Shown here: in pieces, positions 16,727-27,347 of the stretch
Position numbering within the stretch: position 1 is the first letter of the stretch
How the letters are laid out: every line of letters starts with the position of its first letter
NCBI GenBank assembly: GCA_951813615.1
Contig: OX638377.1
Span: 1,426,001 to 1,490,000 of the forward strand
Direction: 5' to 3'
Source: an uncultured Latescibacterota bacterium
Lineage (GTDB): Bacteria > Latescibacterota > UBA2968 > UBA8231
Length of the DNA stretch: 64,000 nucleotides
Position numbers and translations under genes: made by a program
Notes under the pieces: generated by a model
Told to the model about the DNA's origin: nothing
The model's input: only the letters and a program-made list of their open reading frames with translations
Database searches by the model: none

Positions 16727-17485
16727 ATGAGCTGGATTGCAACCCTGTGGAATCGCCGCAAGCCGGCGAGTGCCCCAGAAGAGCATACCGCGGATTCGCG
16801 GCACGCTCTCGAAAAGCTGTTGGGCTACCACTTTAAGGACAAGGATTTGTTGGTCAAAGCCCTCAAGCATCGATCGTATGTGTACTCTGAGGAGGGCAGC
16901 GACCGCATTGAGTCAAACGAGCGGCTCGAATTTCTCGGCGACGCTGTGTTGGAGTTGTTGGTCACCGACTACCTCTACCGCCGCTTTGAAAACAAGGGCG
17001 AGGGCGAGTTGACTCAAATGAAGTCGCAGCTAGTTAACCGCAAGGCGCTGGCGCGCCAAGCGGATCGTCTTGGGGTGGGAGCCTTTGTATTGTTGAGTGA
17101 GGACGAGCGCGAATCCAACGGCGGACAGCGGCCGTCGATCCTCTGCGATACCTTGGAGTCGTTGATTGGGGCGATCTATCTCGACGGTGGCTTAGAGGCC
17201 GCCCGCTCCTGTGTTCGGCGCGCGGTGCTGGCGGATTTTTACCAAATAGTCCAACCGAACGCAAAGTTCAACTTCAAGAGCAGGTTGCTCGAATACTCGC
17301 AGAGCAAGGGCAATGGTCACCCCCGCTACTTGGTGCACGCAGAGTATGGGCCAGACCACGACAAGATCTTCAGAGTCGAAGTGTGCATCACTGGCCAACG
17401 CATGGGTTGGGGGCAGGGACGGAGCAAGAAAGAGGCGCAACAGATGGCGGCCAAGGACGCCCTCGAGAGTTTGGAAGCGCTCTAA
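16727..17485 (+). CDS. rnc: Ribonuclease III
   Basis: This 252-aa protein has the RNase III signature NERLEFLGDAVLELLVTDYLY near residue 62 with the metal-binding acidic residues, a second acidic site in LCDTLESLIGAIYLDGG, and a C-terminal double-stranded RNA-binding domain (FKSRLLEYSQ...GRSKKEAQQMAAKDALE). It cleaves dsRNA in rRNA and mRNA processing. It follows fabF by 66 bases, a common arrangement, and its stop overlaps the next gene by one base. Confidence 0.96.
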   Translation: MSWIATLWNRRKPASAPEEHTADSRHALEKLLGYHFKDKDLLVKALKHRSYVYSEEGSDRIESNERLEFLGDAVLELLVTDYLYRRFENKGEGELTQMKSQLVNRKALARQADRLGVGAFVLLSEDERESNGGQRPSILCDTLESLIGAIYLDGGLEAARSCVRRAVLADFYQIVQPNAKFNFKSRLLEYSQSKGNGHPRYLVHAEYGPDHDKIFRVEVCITGQRMGWGQGRSKKEAQQMAAKDALESLEAL

Positions 17486-18264
17486 TGGGCCTTGCTTGGC
17501 GCGTCGTTGATACGGGTGCGAACTGTGGCGCGTACAACATGGGCGTTGATCAGGTCCTCGCTGCCGACGCGGCCCAAGGTCCGGTGCTGCGGTTCTACGA
17601 CTGGGATCCGCCGGCTGTATCCTGTGGCTGGAACCAGCAGCCCGAGCGCGAGACCAACGTAGAAGCCTGCCGCGTACTGGGTATTGACGTGGTGCGTCGG
17701 CCCACCGGCGGGCGCGCGGTGCTGCACTGGGAGGAATTGACCTATAGCATCGCCTGCGTCCCAGAGGCACTAGTCGCGGGCGGCGGGATAGAGGCCACGC
17801 ACCGCAAGATCGGCGCGTGCTTGGCCGAAGGGTTGCGGCTTTTCGGGGCTCCGGTCGAGTTGGAAAGGGCTGGCCGTTACGGTCGGGCCTGGCGGTCGGG
17901 GCCTTGTTTTGGCAGCACGGCGCGCTGGGAGCTCAAGTGCCAGCAGCGCAAGCTGGTCGGCAGCGCGCAGCGGCGCTACGGACGCCGCTTGCTGCAACAC
18001 GGATCTATCTTGCTCGGTCGGGCGCACGAGCGCCTGCCGCAGCTTATGCGGATTGACCAGGACGCGCGGCAAAAATGGACCCGGCAGGTGCGAGCGCACA
18101 GCACGGATTTGCAGTCTTGCATGGGGCAGCCAATTGACCGGGCCGAGTTAGTCAATTGCTTGGTCGAGGGCTTTAGTCGCCAACTCGGCGCAACAATGCG
18201 CTGGAGTGTGCTGGCCACCGACGAGGTAAACCGAGCTGCGGCTTGGGAAAGAGACAGCGCATGA
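17485..18264 (+). CDS. Lipoate-protein ligase A / LipM-type octanoyltransferase family protein
   Basis: This 259-aa protein has the BPL/LplA/LipB fold. The substrate loop is [20 protein letters not shown], and [12 protein letters not shown] holds the conserved lysine of lipoyl and octanoyl transferases. The Cys in GPCFGS sits where LipM-type octanoyltransferases carry their nucleophile, so LipM is as likely as LplA. The role is modification of lipoyl domains in 2-oxoacid dehydrogenases or GcvH. The ATG overlaps the rnc stop by one base and its own stop overlaps the next ATG; a longer upstream frame lies within rnc and is rejected. Confidence 0.82.
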   Translation: MGLAWRVVDTGANCGAYNMGVDQVLAADAAQGPVLRFYDWDPPAVSCGWNQQPERETNVEACRVLGIDVVRRPTGGRAVLHWEELTYSIACVPEALVAGGGIEATHRKIGACLAEGLRLFGAPVELERAGRYGRAWRSGPCFGSTARWELKCQQRKLVGSAQRRYGRRLLQHGSILLGRAHERLPQLMRIDQDARQKWTRQVRAHSTDLQSCMGQPIDRAELVNCLVEGFSRQLGATMRWSVLATDEVNRAAAWERDSA

Positions 18265-19241
18265 TCGCGCAGGATCCCCTGCTGGAGGTTCGCGATTTGC
18301 GGACCTACTTCCATACAGAAGAGGGCGTCGCCCGCGCCGTCGATGGGGTGTCGTTTGCCGTGGGACAGGGCCAGACGTTGGGGCTAGTCGGCGAAAGTGG
18401 CTGCGGCAAGAGCGTCAGCGCCTTCTCGATTATGCGCTTGGTGCCCGATCCGCCGGGCCGCATTGAGGCCGGGCAGATCCTGCTCAGGGGGCGCGACTTG
18501 CTCGCGCTGGACGAGGAGGAAATGAGCCGCGTGCGCGGCGACGACATCGCGATGATTTTTCAAGAGCCGATGACGAGCCTCAATCCGGTGCTGACCTGCG
18601 GGTTCCAGATCGCCGAGGCCGTAGTTTTGCATCAGCAGGTTCCCATGCAGGAAGCGCGCGCCCGGGCGGTTGAGATGCTGCAACTCGTGGGGATTCCAGC
18701 GCCCGAACAGCGGATCGACGAATACCCCCATCAGCTATCGGGCGGGATGCGCCAGCGGGTGATGATTGCCATGGCGCTGTCGTGCAATCCAGACGTGCTG
18801 ATTGCCGACGAGCCGACCACGGCTCTCGACGTGACGATTCAAGCGCAGATCCTCGCGCTGTTGGAGTCGCTGCAAGAGTCCCTGCAAATGGCGATTGTGA
18901 TGATCACCCACGACCTCGGCGTGATCGCCGAGACTGCCGATCAAGTGGCAGTCATGTACGCTGGACAAATTGTCGAATACGCGGAAACGCAATCTCTCTT
19001 TGCCCGCCCACGACACCCTTATACGCGCGGTTTGCTGCGCTCGATCCCTCGGCTGGACGACGAGCAGGAGCGCTTGGACATCATTCCGGGCGTGGTACCC
19101 GACGCCCGCGCCTTCCCACCGGGGTGTCGCTTTGCCCCGCGCTGCCCGTTGGCCGACGACCACTGTCGGGCGGAAGCGCCGTCGCTAGAGGAGATTGAGC
19201 CCGGGCACTGGGCGAACTGTTGGAAAGCGGGGGACGCATGA
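18261..19241 (+). CDS. Peptide/nickel-type ABC transporter ATP-binding protein (OppD/DppD)
   Basis: This 326-aa ATPase has Walker [13 protein letters not shown], signature LSGGMRQRV, Walker [13 protein letters not shown] and the switch His in [11 protein letters not shown]. The C-terminal oligopeptide/dipeptide extension contains Cys residues ([15 protein letters not shown]) as in OppD/DppD. It powers import of oligopeptides or similar solutes at the inner membrane. ATGA overlaps couple it to the ligase before and to its paralog after. No permease or binding protein lies beside it; a family 5 binding protein begins at 62387. Confidence 0.92.
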   Translation: MIAQDPLLEVRDLRTYFHTEEGVARAVDGVSFAVGQGQTLGLVGESGCGKSVSAFSIMRLVPDPPGRIEAGQILLRGRDLLALDEEEMSRVRGDDIAMIFQEPMTSLNPVLTCGFQIAEAVVLHQQVPMQEARARAVEMLQLVGIPAPEQRIDEYPHQLSGGMRQRVMIAMALSCNPDVLIADEPTTALDVTIQAQILALLESLQESLQMAIVMITHDLGVIAETADQVAVMYAGQIVEYAETQSLFARPRHPYTRGLLRSIPRLDDEQERLDIIPGVVPDARAFPPGCRFAPRCPLADDHCRAEAPSLEEIEPGHWANCWKAGDA

Positions 19242-20266
19242 GCGAAGTCGCGCCTTTAGTCGAGGTCAAGGGACTTAAAAAACACTTTCCCGTGCGCCGA
19301 GGGTTTTGGAGTCGGGTACAGGCCCACGTCAAGGCCGTCGATGGAGTCGATCTGGCAATTGGGCGCGGCGAGACCTTGGGTGTAGTCGGCGAGAGCGGCT
19401 GCGGCAAGACCACGCTGGGCAGGCTCATGCTGCGGCTCGTCGAGGCCACGGCCGGGCAGGTGCGCTTTGCCGGGGTTGATCTGTTGGGATTGGGCAAAGA
19501 AGCCATGCGGCGGCAGCGGCGGGACATGCAGCTTATTTTCCAAGACCCGTATGCGTCGCTCAACCCGCGGATGACGGTGGGCGGCATCATCGGCGAGGCT
19601 CTAAAGGTCCACGGGCTGGCCGAGCGCGCCGAATTGGCCGAGCGAGTGGGGGAGTTGCTGGAGATGGTCGGGTTGCCGGCGGATTGTGCGCGGCGCTACC
19701 CGCACGAGTTTTCCGGCGGCCAGCGCCAGCGCATTGGCATTGCTCGGGCCTTGGCGGTGCGACCGCAGTTTATCGTCGCCGACGAGCCCGTGTCCGCGCT
19801 GGACGTTTCGGTGCAGGCCCAGATCATCAACTTGCTGCAAGACTTACAGCGAGATTTGGGCCTAACGTATATGTTTATTGCTCACGACTTGAGCGTAGTG
19901 CGCCACATTTCGGATCGGGTGGCCGTGATGTACTTGGGGCGCATAGTCGAAGTGGCGACTCGCGATCAGCTCTACCGCCAGCCGTCCCATCCCTATACGA
20001 GCGCACTGCTGGCGGCCGTACCCGCGCCCGACCCGCGGACTAAGCGGGAGCGCGTCATTTTGGAGGGCGACGCGCCCAATCCGGCGGCCGTGCCCTCGGG
20101 ATGCGCCTTTCACCCGCGCTGCCCAGAGCGCGAAGCGATCTGCACCCGCGTGGTGCCACGCCTCGTCGATCTGGGTGGCGGTCACTGTACGGCTTGTCTG
20201 CTCCGCTATCCCGCGGAGCTAAAAAACCGGCTGGCTGCTGAAGCCAACGAAAAAAACGCAAGATAG
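19238..20266 (+). CDS. Peptide/nickel-type ABC transporter ATP-binding protein (OppF/DppF)
   Basis: This 342-aa paralog of the preceding ATPase has [39 protein letters not shown] and [11 protein letters not shown], with the C-terminal OppF-type cysteine motif ([16 protein letters not shown]). It probably forms a heterodimer with the OppD-like protein. The start at 19238 overlaps the previous stop by four bases; a slightly longer frame lacks a ribosome site. The permease subunits must be encoded elsewhere. Confidence 0.92.
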   Translation: MSEVAPLVEVKGLKKHFPVRRGFWSRVQAHVKAVDGVDLAIGRGETLGVVGESGCGKTTLGRLMLRLVEATAGQVRFAGVDLLGLGKEAMRRQRRDMQLIFQDPYASLNPRMTVGGIIGEALKVHGLAERAELAERVGELLEMVGLPADCARRYPHEFSGGQRQRIGIARALAVRPQFIVADEPVSALDVSVQAQIINLLQDLQRDLGLTYMFIAHDLSVVRHISDRVAVMYLGRIVEVATRDQLYRQPSHPYTSALLAAVPAPDPRTKRERVILEGDAPNPAAVPSGCAFHPRCPEREAICTRVVPRLVDLGGGHCTACLLRYPAELKNRLAAEANEKNAR

Positions 20267-20283
20267 CAGGAGAACTACAGCTT

Positions 20284-22104
20284 ATGATGACTTTATTGCG
20301 CCAAAAGACGGTGCTCGTTTTGTGGTTTGTGATATTCGCCTTCATCGGCCTGATCGTCGTCGAATGGGGAGCCGACTACTCGGGCGCGGGCCCCAACGAC
20401 GCCGGCGATGCGGTCGGCGTGGTCAATGGCGAGACCATTTCGCTCCGAGAGTTCCAAGACGCGCTGCGGCGCGTAGCGCGCCAGATGCCGCAGGAACAGC
20501 GCACCGATCAGGCCCTGCTCGTGCAGCAGGTGTGGGACTACTATGTCCGCGAGATCATTCTGAGCCAAGAGTACGAGCGCTTGGGTTTTGAGGTGACCGA
20601 TGGGGAAATCGCCTTTTACACGCGGAACAAGCCCCCGCAGGCCGTGCGCGAGTTCGAGACCTTTCAAACCGATGGCGCGTTCGACATGGACAAGTACGCC
20701 CAGTTCATCGGCAATCCGGCCAATCTCAGCGATCCCAACAACCAAGCCTTAGTCCTGTGGATCGAGAGTACGATTGAGCGGCAATTGTTCGATTATAGGC
20801 TACAGCGGGTGCTGCGGGGCACCGCCCAAGTGAGTCCCAACGAGGCGCACCAGTACTTTGCCGAGGTCAACGAAAAGGTGCACGTCGAATACGCATTCGC
20901 CCCCAGCGACGTTGCGGATGACGAGATCGAGGTCTCAGAAGAAGACGTAGCCGCCTATTACGAAGAGAACGTGGCCAACTACGAACATCCCGACCAAGTA
21001 AAGCTGGAATATGCGTACTTTCCCAAAGTGGCCAGCGCTGAGGATTCGCTGAAAATCAAAGAGGAGATTGAGCAAATTCGCCAAGAGATCGAGGCCGGCG
21101 CGGATTTCGCCGAGTTGGCTGCGGTGGTCTCCGACGATGAAGGCTCCGCCGCCCGTGGCGGCGACCTCGGATTTTTTGGTCGCGGCCAGATGGTTGGGCC
21201 CTTTGAGGAAGCCGCCTTCACCTTGGCACCTGGCGAACTCTCCGGGCCGGTGCAGACGCGCTATGGCTGGCATCTGATCAAGGTGGAAGAACGCTTGGAG
21301 GAAAGCGGCGGGGAGAGGGTGCATGCCCGCCACATTTTGCTCAGACACCAGCCCTCGCGCACGACTGAGGATAGCCTGCGCAGCCGGGCCGAGGTGTTCC
21401 AAGAGCAGGCCGCGGCCGAGGGATTTGCCGCCACGCTGGCAGCCTCTGGCACCGAGGCGACGACCACCAATTTCCTGCGCAAGAGCCAAGCTGTGCCGGG
21501 CATCAGCGCGAACACCACTTGGCTCGTCAACTGGTTTTTTGAACAAGAGCCTGGGGCCGTCAGCCAAGTCATCGAGGACGACTTGGGGCTGTGGGTGGTG
21601 CAGCTAGTGGCCAAGCGGCCCGAGGGCACCGTGCCTTTGGACGAGCTAAGGGACCAGCTTGAGCTGTTGGTGCGCGCACAGAAAAAGGCCGCCCGCGCCG
21701 CAGCCCAACTAGAGGCCGTGCGGCGGGAAGTAGGAGCCGGGGTTACCTTGGCGCAGGCGGCGCAAAACGCCGGAGTGGAGTTCCACAGCCCCGAGGCTTT
21801 CTCGCGCTCCGAATCGGTGGAGGGCCTAGGCCGCGCTAACGCGGTGATCGGCGCGGCCTTCCGCTTGGAAAAGGGCCGGCTCAGCGAAGTGATCGAGGTC
21901 GCCGAGGGCAGCAAGCGCGGCGCGTACCTGCTGAAGCTGCTGGAGAAGACGCCGGTGGATGAGGAGCAATTCGCCGCGCAGCGCGAGCAGGTCATCGCTC
22001 AACTGCAGGCGCAGCGCGAGCAAGAGGCCGTACAGAACTGGTTCGCGCACCTGTACGACACGGCTGAGATAGAAGACAACAGACATCGCTTTTTCACGTT
22101 TTAG
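20284..22104 (+). CDS. PpiD/SurA-like peptidyl-prolyl isomerase
   Basis: This 606-aa protein begins with a single N-terminal membrane anchor ([20 protein letters not shown]), then a SurA_N-like helical region ([19 protein letters not shown]...). A parvulin domain follows around residues 230-345, including [23 protein letters not shown] and [10 protein letters not shown]; a second, degenerate parvulin-like stretch and a helical C-terminus complete it. PpiD-type chaperones sit on the periplasmic face of the inner membrane and fold exported proteins. AGGAG precedes the ATG, and there is a second ATG one codon on. It follows the ABC ATPase by 17 bases. Confidence 0.88.
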   Translation: MMTLLRQKTVLVLWFVIFAFIGLIVVEWGADYSGAGPNDAGDAVGVVNGETISLREFQDALRRVARQMPQEQRTDQALLVQQVWDYYVREIILSQEYERLGFEVTDGEIAFYTRNKPPQAVREFETFQTDGAFDMDKYAQFIGNPANLSDPNNQALVLWIESTIERQLFDYRLQRVLRGTAQVSPNEAHQYFAEVNEKVHVEYAFAPSDVADDEIEVSEEDVAAYYEENVANYEHPDQVKLEYAYFPKVASAEDSLKIKEEIEQIRQEIEAGADFAELAAVVSDDEGSAARGGDLGFFGRGQMVGPFEEAAFTLAPGELSGPVQTRYGWHLIKVEERLEESGGERVHARHILLRHQPSRTTEDSLRSRAEVFQEQAAAEGFAATLAASGTEATTTNFLRKSQAVPGISANTTWLVNWFFEQEPGAVSQVIEDDLGLWVVQLVAKRPEGTVPLDELRDQLELLVRAQKKAARAAAQLEAVRREVGAGVTLAQAAQNAGVEFHSPEAFSRSESVEGLGRANAVIGAAFRLEKGRLSEVIEVAEGSKRGAYLLKLLEKTPVDEEQFAAQREQVIAQLQAQREQEAVQNWFAHLYDTAEIEDNRHRFFTF

Positions 22105-22118
22105 ATTGGAGAGGAATC

Positions 22119-23030
22119 ATGTCAGCAGCACCGGGGCAGACGCAAATTGGCTTTATCGGCTTGGGGATCATGGGCGCGCCCATGGCCAAGAACCTGCTCA
22201 AAGTCGGTTATCAACTCAACGTGTACAACCGCAGCGACCGGCCGCGCGTTGACGAGGTGGTCGCAGCGGGTGGCGTGCGCGTCGGTTCGCCCAAGGAGGC
22301 GGCGACGGGTGCGGATGTCATCATCAGCATCGTCACGGACACGCCCGATATGGAGGACGTACTCGTGGGCGAAGAGGGCGCGATTCACGGAGCCAAGGAG
22401 GGCGCAGTCGTCATCGATATGAGCACGGTTTCGCCCAAAGTCACCCGCGAAGTGGCCGCGGCCTTGCAGGAGCGGGGCGTGGCCATGCTCGACGCGCCCG
22501 TCAGTGGCGGCGATGTCGGCGCGATCAACGGCACCTTGTCGATCATGGTCGGCGGCGACGAGGCCGTCTTTAATCAGTGCCTGCCGGTATTTGAGGCGAT
22601 GGGCACCAATATCAACTTGATTGGTTCCAACGGCGCTGGTCAGACGACCAAGCTCTGCAACCAGATCGCGGTGTCGGTCAACAACATGGCCATGGCCGAG
22701 GCCCTAATGCTGGCGGCGACCTCCGACTTGGACGTGCAAAAGGTCATCGACGCGATCAGCGGCGGGGCGGCTGGCTCTTGGCAGTTGAGCAATTTGGGCC
22801 CGCGCATTGCCGCTGGCGATTTTGACCCCGGCTTTATGGTCTATTTGCAGCAAAAGGACCTGCGGTTGGTCTTGCAGGCGGCCAACGATGTCAAGCTGGC
22901 CTTGCCAGCCGTGAGCATCGCCCACCAGTTTTTCAACATCGTCGAACGCGCCGGTTGTGCCGAAGAGGGGACTCAGGCACTGATCAAGGCCTACGAGGCC
23001 CAGGCCAGCAAACAAGCGCGGGCCGGGTAG
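22119..23030 (+). CDS. NAD-binding beta-hydroxyacid dehydrogenase (GarR/tartronate semialdehyde reductase-like)
   Basis: This 303-aa protein begins with [19 protein letters not shown], carries [22 protein letters not shown] and the catalytic Lys in [12 protein letters not shown], the complete pattern of 3-hydroxyacid dehydrogenases. Members interconvert 2-hydroxy-3-oxopropionate and glycerate, or 3-hydroxyisobutyrate and its semialdehyde. GGAGAGG precedes the ATG. It is nine bases before nadK, so an NADPH supply link is conceivable but not shown. Confidence 0.9.
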   Translation: MSAAPGQTQIGFIGLGIMGAPMAKNLLKVGYQLNVYNRSDRPRVDEVVAAGGVRVGSPKEAATGADVIISIVTDTPDMEDVLVGEEGAIHGAKEGAVVIDMSTVSPKVTREVAAALQERGVAMLDAPVSGGDVGAINGTLSIMVGGDEAVFNQCLPVFEAMGTNINLIGSNGAGQTTKLCNQIAVSVNNMAMAEALMLAATSDLDVQKVIDAISGGAAGSWQLSNLGPRIAAGDFDPGFMVYLQQKDLRLVLQAANDVKLALPAVSIAHQFFNIVERAGCAEEGTQALIKAYEAQASKQARAG

Positions 23031-23039
23031 CTAGCGTCG

Positions 23040-23831
23040 GTGCAACTCGAACTGAAAAAGGTCGGGGTCCTGCTGCGCGACCAGGATTTGGACTATCCGG
23101 TCGCCGAGGTGCGCGACTTATTTGCCCCGCATGGGATCGAGGTGTGCTTTATCGAGGGCGACGAGCCCCCGGATGACTTGGACTTGGTTATTGCGCTTGG
23201 AGGCGATGGCACGGTGCTCCGCGCCTTTGCGCGCTTCCCCCAGCGGCCGGTGTTGGCGATCAATTTCGGCACCGTCGGCTTCTTGACCGCTGGGGACCGC
23301 AAGGACTTGGCGCGCATCGTCCAACTCTTAGTCGATGGCCAGTACTTCGTCAGCGAGCGCTTGGTGCTCTCTTGCCGCCATCCCTGCGGCGAGAGTCTGG
23401 TCTTCAACGAGGTGACCTTGCGGGCGCATCACAAAATGCTCTCTACGGATGTCTTCGTTGACGATGCCAAAATCCGCACCATTCGCGGCGACGGCGTGGT
23501 CGTCGGCACGCCGACGGGCAGCACTGGGCTGTTGATGTCGATGGGTGCGCCGCTGGTCATGCCGGAAGTGCGCTGCATGTTGCTCGACGGCATCAACGAA
23601 TACAACTTCACGTCGCGGACCTTGATCCTGCCGGCCGAGAAACGGGTGCGGCTGCGCGTCAGCTCCGAGACTGTAGACAGCCAGGTGGCGCTCATTGCCG
23701 ATGGCCGCGAAATATGCAGCTTAGCCCCCGGGCAGGAGGTGTACGTCGGTCAGGCGGAGCACACGGCGCGGCTGATATATCTCGACGATAATTATTTTTT
23801 TCACAACTTGTCTGAGAAACTTTCTTGGTAG
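23040..23831 (+). CDS. nadK: NAD kinase
   Basis: This 263-aa protein has the NAD kinase hallmarks IALGGDGTVLRAF and NFGTVGFLT, then VVGTPTGSTGLLMSMGAPLV. It phosphorylates NAD to NADP. The start is a GTG at 23040 with no strong ribosome site; the protein is somewhat short at its N-terminus relative to the usual ~290 residues, but the Rossmann-like opening (KKVGVLLRDQD) is present. It is co-directional with neighbours on both sides, with gaps of about ten bases. Confidence 0.92.
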   Translation: MQLELKKVGVLLRDQDLDYPVAEVRDLFAPHGIEVCFIEGDEPPDDLDLVIALGGDGTVLRAFARFPQRPVLAINFGTVGFLTAGDRKDLARIVQLLVDGQYFVSERLVLSCRHPCGESLVFNEVTLRAHHKMLSTDVFVDDAKIRTIRGDGVVVGTPTGSTGLLMSMGAPLVMPEVRCMLLDGINEYNFTSRTLILPAEKRVRLRVSSETVDSQVALIADGREICSLAPGQEVYVGQAEHTARLIYLDDNYFFHNLSEKLSW

Positions 23832-23841
23832 AGGAAATGCT

Positions 23842-24441
23842 ATGCGCGTGGCGGTAATCGGCGCAGATCGCCCTTGGGGGGCGTTGCTAGCGGCTGAGTT
23901 GGGTGCGGGCTTTGAGGTCGTGGCACTTGGCGCAGAAGAGACCAGCGACCTAGCTGGCTACCGGCAGGTCGATTTGCTCCAGTGCGAGGCATTAGATCCG
24001 GCACTGGCAGGCGTGGAGGCCATCGTCCATGCGGTGGGCGGCGACCCGGTTGGCGACGACGAAGGGGCCCTGCTCGATGTCGCGGCGCGGAGTACTTACG
24101 TGGCGCTGACGGCCGCCTGTGCTGTTGGCATTGAAAAAGCGGTGCTGCTGAGTGATCTCGATTTGATGCGCGACTACCCGGAAGAATATGTGGTTGATCC
24201 GCAGTGGAATGCCTTGCCGAAGGCGGAAGCTGGATCGCTGGCACCGCTTATGGCCGAATTAGTCGGCCGCGAAATCGCCCGCACTGGTCAGATAGAGGTG
24301 CGCTGTCTGCGCCTCGGCGAATTGGATGCGGAGACCACAGCCGACGACGCGGTGGAAGCGGTGCGCCAAGCCTTAGCTGCCGAGCGTGGAGGACACGACT
24401 GGTTACTGGCTCACGTAGCGTCGAGCGGGCGCTTCGCCTAA
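23842..24441 (+). CDS. Small NAD(P)-binding Rossmann protein, unassigned
   Basis: This 199-aa protein opens with MRVAVIGADRPWGALLAAELG, a dinucleotide-binding pattern of extended SDR/epimerase type. It then has VEAIVHAVGG and AACAVGIEKAVLLSDLDLM, which match the order of strands in NAD-dependent epimerases. No YxxxK catalytic pair is visible and it is shorter than functional epimerases, so it may be a binding or regulatory relative. GAGG lies before the ATG. It sits ten bases ahead of a full-length epimerase-like gene with which it is probably co-transcribed. Confidence 0.65.
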   Translation: MRVAVIGADRPWGALLAAELGAGFEVVALGAEETSDLAGYRQVDLLQCEALDPALAGVEAIVHAVGGDPVGDDEGALLDVAARSTYVALTAACAVGIEKAVLLSDLDLMRDYPEEYVVDPQWNALPKAEAGSLAPLMAELVGREIARTGQIEVRCLRLGELDAETTADDAVEAVRQALAAERGGHDWLLAHVASSGRFA

Positions 24442-24451
24442 AGGGGAGATT

Positions 24452-25252
24452 ATGGCAACGGTGAACGAAGGCAAGGTGGTGTTGTTTGGAACGGGTGGGC
24501 CGGTCGGCGCGTCCGCGATTGCCGCGCTCAAAGAGCATTACACGTTGCGGGTGACCGATATCCGGCCGATGACCGAGGTGGCAGCCGCGCCGCCGCAAAA
24601 TCCCCGAGCGCCGATCCCGGAGGTGTTGGGGCCGCCACACGAAAATCGGGTTGTTGATATTACTGACTACGCGCAAGTGTTGGCTGCCTGCGAAAGCATG
24701 GACGCGGCGATCAATGTATCCGTCGTCCGACCGCATCCCGTGCTGGCCTTCCAAGTCAATATGGTCGGTGCGTATAACGTGGCCAAAGCCTGCGTCGCCT
24801 GCGGCATAAAAAGGCTGATCCACACCGGACCTTTTCACACCTCCTTAAACCACAACGCCGACTATTGGAACGACTTCCAAGTGGAAGCCGACATCCCACT
24901 GCATCCAGGCGACGATCTCTACGCAGTGAGCAAGTATCTCGGCGGGCACATTACGCGCGTGTTTGCCGAGCGCGAGGGCCTGGAGGTGCTCACCTTTGTC
25001 TATACGCATTTTCGGCCGCGGGAAATTCTGTCCGAGGAACATGGGCAGGGCGTGCATCCATACGTTACTTCGTGGGAGGATACTGGGGAGGCGTTCTTGT
25101 ATGGGCTCCGAGCACCCGAGATGCCGTCGCGGTACGAGGATTTCTTTATCTGTGCGCGGCTGCCGCACGACAAGTACCGGCCCGACAAGGCCAAGCGGCT
25201 CTTGGGCTGGGAGGCTAAGGACCGCTTCGAGGTGTTATATACGCGGCCTTAG
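24452..25252 (+). CDS. NAD-dependent epimerase/dehydratase family protein
   Basis: This 266-aa extended SDR has an N-terminal cofactor loop (VVLFGTGGPVGASAIAAL), a helix-strand region VACGIKRLIHTGPF and a catalytic YxxxK pair in DDLYAVSKYLGG. The C-terminus (DKAKRLLGWEAKDRFE) matches the 'KAxxxLGWxP' end of sugar epimerases. The substrate is unknown and could be a nucleotide sugar or free sugar acid. GGGGAG precedes the ATG. Its last bases overlap the convergent sugar-dehydrogenase gene by four. Confidence 0.83.
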   Translation: MATVNEGKVVLFGTGGPVGASAIAALKEHYTLRVTDIRPMTEVAAAPPQNPRAPIPEVLGPPHENRVVDITDYAQVLAACESMDAAINVSVVRPHPVLAFQVNMVGAYNVAKACVACGIKRLIHTGPFHTSLNHNADYWNDFQVEADIPLHPGDDLYAVSKYLGGHITRVFAEREGLEVLTFVYTHFRPREILSEEHGQGVHPYVTSWEDTGEAFLYGLRAPEMPSRYEDFFICARLPHDKYRPDKAKRLLGWEAKDRFEVLYTRP

Positions 25253-27219
25253 TAACTGATTCGATAGATTAGACCGGCCTGATCGTCCGAGACCAGCAGA
25301 GAACCATCGGGCATCACGAGAACGTCAACAGGCCGCCCCCAGCTCGATTCTCCCTGTAGCCAACCTTCGGCGAACGGCTCGTAACTGACCGCTCCATCGA
25401 CGGCCAAGCGCACTAGGGTGAGGCGGTAGCCGATCTTGCTGGTACGATTCCAAGAGCCGTGTTCGGCGATGAAGATTTGATCGCGGTACTCCGCCGGAAA
25501 CATGTTGCCAGTGTAAAAGCGCATCCCGAGGGCTGCTACGTGTGGGCCGAGTTCTTGGACTGGCGGAACGAACTCGTCGCAGCCGCGCTGAGCGCCGAAA
25601 GCTGGATCGGTAATGTTGGTGCCGTGGCAATAGGGATAGCCGAAGTGCTGCCCTTCGGCGGTTACTCGGTTCAGTTCGTCGGGCGGCAGATCGTCTCCCA
25701 TCCAGTCTCTGCCGTTTTCCGTGAACCACATTTCCCCTGTTTCTGGGTGCCAGTCGAAGCCAACGGAATTGCGCACGCCCCGCGACACGACCTCGAAGTT
25801 ACCGGTGGAGGGATCCAGCCTGCCGATTGACGCGTACGGATCGGGGGAAGCGCAGATGTTGCACGGCGCGCCGACCGGCACGTACAGCAAATCGTCCGGG
25901 CCAAAGCGGATGAACTTCCAGCCGTGCGAGCGATCTGTTGGGAAAGCGTCGTTGACAATCTCCGGTTGTGGCGGGTTGTCGAGGTGTGCTTCAATGTCGC
26001 GATAGCGCAGGATGCGGCTGACTTCGGCTACGTACAGGTCGCCGTCCTTGAAGGCGACGCCGTTGGGTCTGTTCAGACCGCTGGCGAGGATGATGATTCG
26101 CTCGGCCTTGTGGTTGCCGTCTTCGTCGCGGACTGCGTACACGCGACCGCTGGAGCGGGTGCCGACGAACAAGGTGCCACTAGGGCTGAGGCTCAGCGAG
26201 CGAGCGCCGGGTACCCCTTTGGCGTACACGCGGATGTGGAATCCTTCCGGTAGTTCGATCTGCGTCAGGCGCGGGTCTTCGGGTGGTGGCGGCGGACCCA
26301 CCGGCTTGCCGATTTCCGCAGGCAGCGACAGGTCGGACGGATCGATGCTATATATCTCGATAAGCTGGGCGTCAGCTAGGTCAATCTGCCCGTCTTGGCT
26401 GACGTCGCCCAAGGATATATCGCCGTTGTTGGGCAGGGCGATGGAGGAGTCTTCGCTGTACAGGGCGACCAGCAGTGCATCGGCCCAATCGACGCGACCG
26501 TTGTTATCGAGGTCGCCCAACAGCCCGCTCACCGTCGCTTTATCTTGGGGAACGCTGTCGAGTGCTTCGACTGCGATATCGACAGCATCGGTCCCTACCC
26601 GAAAGGCCGGGTCCACGTAGGGGATCAAGCTATGGCCTGAGACGGTCAATCCATAGATCTGCGCTGTTTCCGCTAGCTCCGTGTCTGCCGGCCCCTCAGA
26701 GAGGCCTCCGACCGCCCCGTCGAGTAGCACCATCGACTGAGTTAAACGCATCCCATCGCCAACCAGCCGGTAGAGATAGACCCCTGCCGCGACGCTCTGT
26801 CCTGACGCATCCGTGCCATCCCATGTGACCGTGTGAAAACCCGCTGACTGCTCCGCATCTACCAATGTCGTCATGCGTTGGCCTAGGACGTTGAACACTG
26901 CTAGCCGCACCCGGGTCGAGACCGGCAGTTGGTAGGGAATGATTGTCGAAGGATTGAACGGGTTGGGGTAATTCTGCCCTAAGTAAAACTGTTGCGGCAG
27001 GGGGGTCGTACTCAACGGCGCTAGGGGCAGAGCAAAATAGCCGGTCTCATCGGTGGTAGTGCGGATCGAGCGGCTCAGGTCGGTCGGAGCAAACAGCCGC
27101 ACCTGTGCGCCGTCGACCGGTTGCCCCGAAGCCAGCCGCACCCATCCCTGGACCAGCGACTCGGCGCTGGCATCGCCGACTAAGATTAGCCCTATGAGAC
27201 ATCCGAGTATCGATCTCAT
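25249..27219 (-). CDS. Secreted multidomain protein: CarboxypepD_reg-like + FlgD-like + dockerin-like + PQQ-type sugar dehydrogenase
   Basis: This 656-aa protein starts with a signal peptide (MRSILGCLIGLILVGDASA). Residues ~20-75 look like a carboxypeptidase-regulatory-like beta sandwich. Residues ~80-170 are a FlgD/Por-type module (NYPNPFNPSTIIPYQL ... NVLGQRMTTLV ... GVYLYRL), normally the very C-terminus but here internal. Residues ~230-300 hold paired dockerin-like calcium loops (GDLDNNGRVDWADALL; GDVSQDGQIDLADAQL). Residues ~320-656 are a six-bladed glucose/sorbosone-dehydrogenase-type propeller (GLNRPNGVAFKDGDLYVAE; FIAEHGSWNR). The likely site is periplasmic or outer surface, oxidising a sugar or alcohol; substrate unknown. 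Confidence 0.85.
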   Translation of the reverse strand: MRSILGCLIGLILVGDASAESLVQGWVRLASGQPVDGAQVRLFAPTDLSRSIRTTTDETGYFALPLAPLSTTPLPQQFYLGQNYPNPFNPSTIIPYQLPVSTRVRLAVFNVLGQRMTTLVDAEQSAGFHTVTWDGTDASGQSVAAGVYLYRLVGDGMRLTQSMVLLDGAVGGLSEGPADTELAETAQIYGLTVSGHSLIPYVDPAFRVGTDAVDIAVEALDSVPQDKATVSGLLGDLDNNGRVDWADALLVALYSEDSSIALPNNGDISLGDVSQDGQIDLADAQLIEIYSIDPSDLSLPAEIGKPVGPPPPPEDPRLTQIELPEGFHIRVYAKGVPGARSLSLSPSGTLFVGTRSSGRVYAVRDEDGNHKAERIIILASGLNRPNGVAFKDGDLYVAEVSRILRYRDIEAHLDNPPQPEIVNDAFPTDRSHGWKFIRFGPDDLLYVPVGAPCNICASPDPYASIGRLDPSTGNFEVVSRGVRNSVGFDWHPETGEMWFTENGRDWMGDDLPPDELNRVTAEGQHFGYPYCHGTNITDPAFGAQRGCDEFVPPVQELGPHVAALGMRFYTGNMFPAEYRDQIFIAEHGSWNRTSKIGYRLTLVRLAVDGAVSYEPFAEGWLQGESSWGRPVDVLVMPDGSLLVSDDQAGLIYRISY

Positions 27220-27347
27220 AACGCCTGCTCTCTAAAGAGGTAGATTGGACAGAGCCACTAGATAGTAGTATAGTATTGGTTATTTATGAGAAATCAAACA
27301 TTAATTCCTTTACATAATACATATTAACCCAAACAAGGAGAGGCCAT

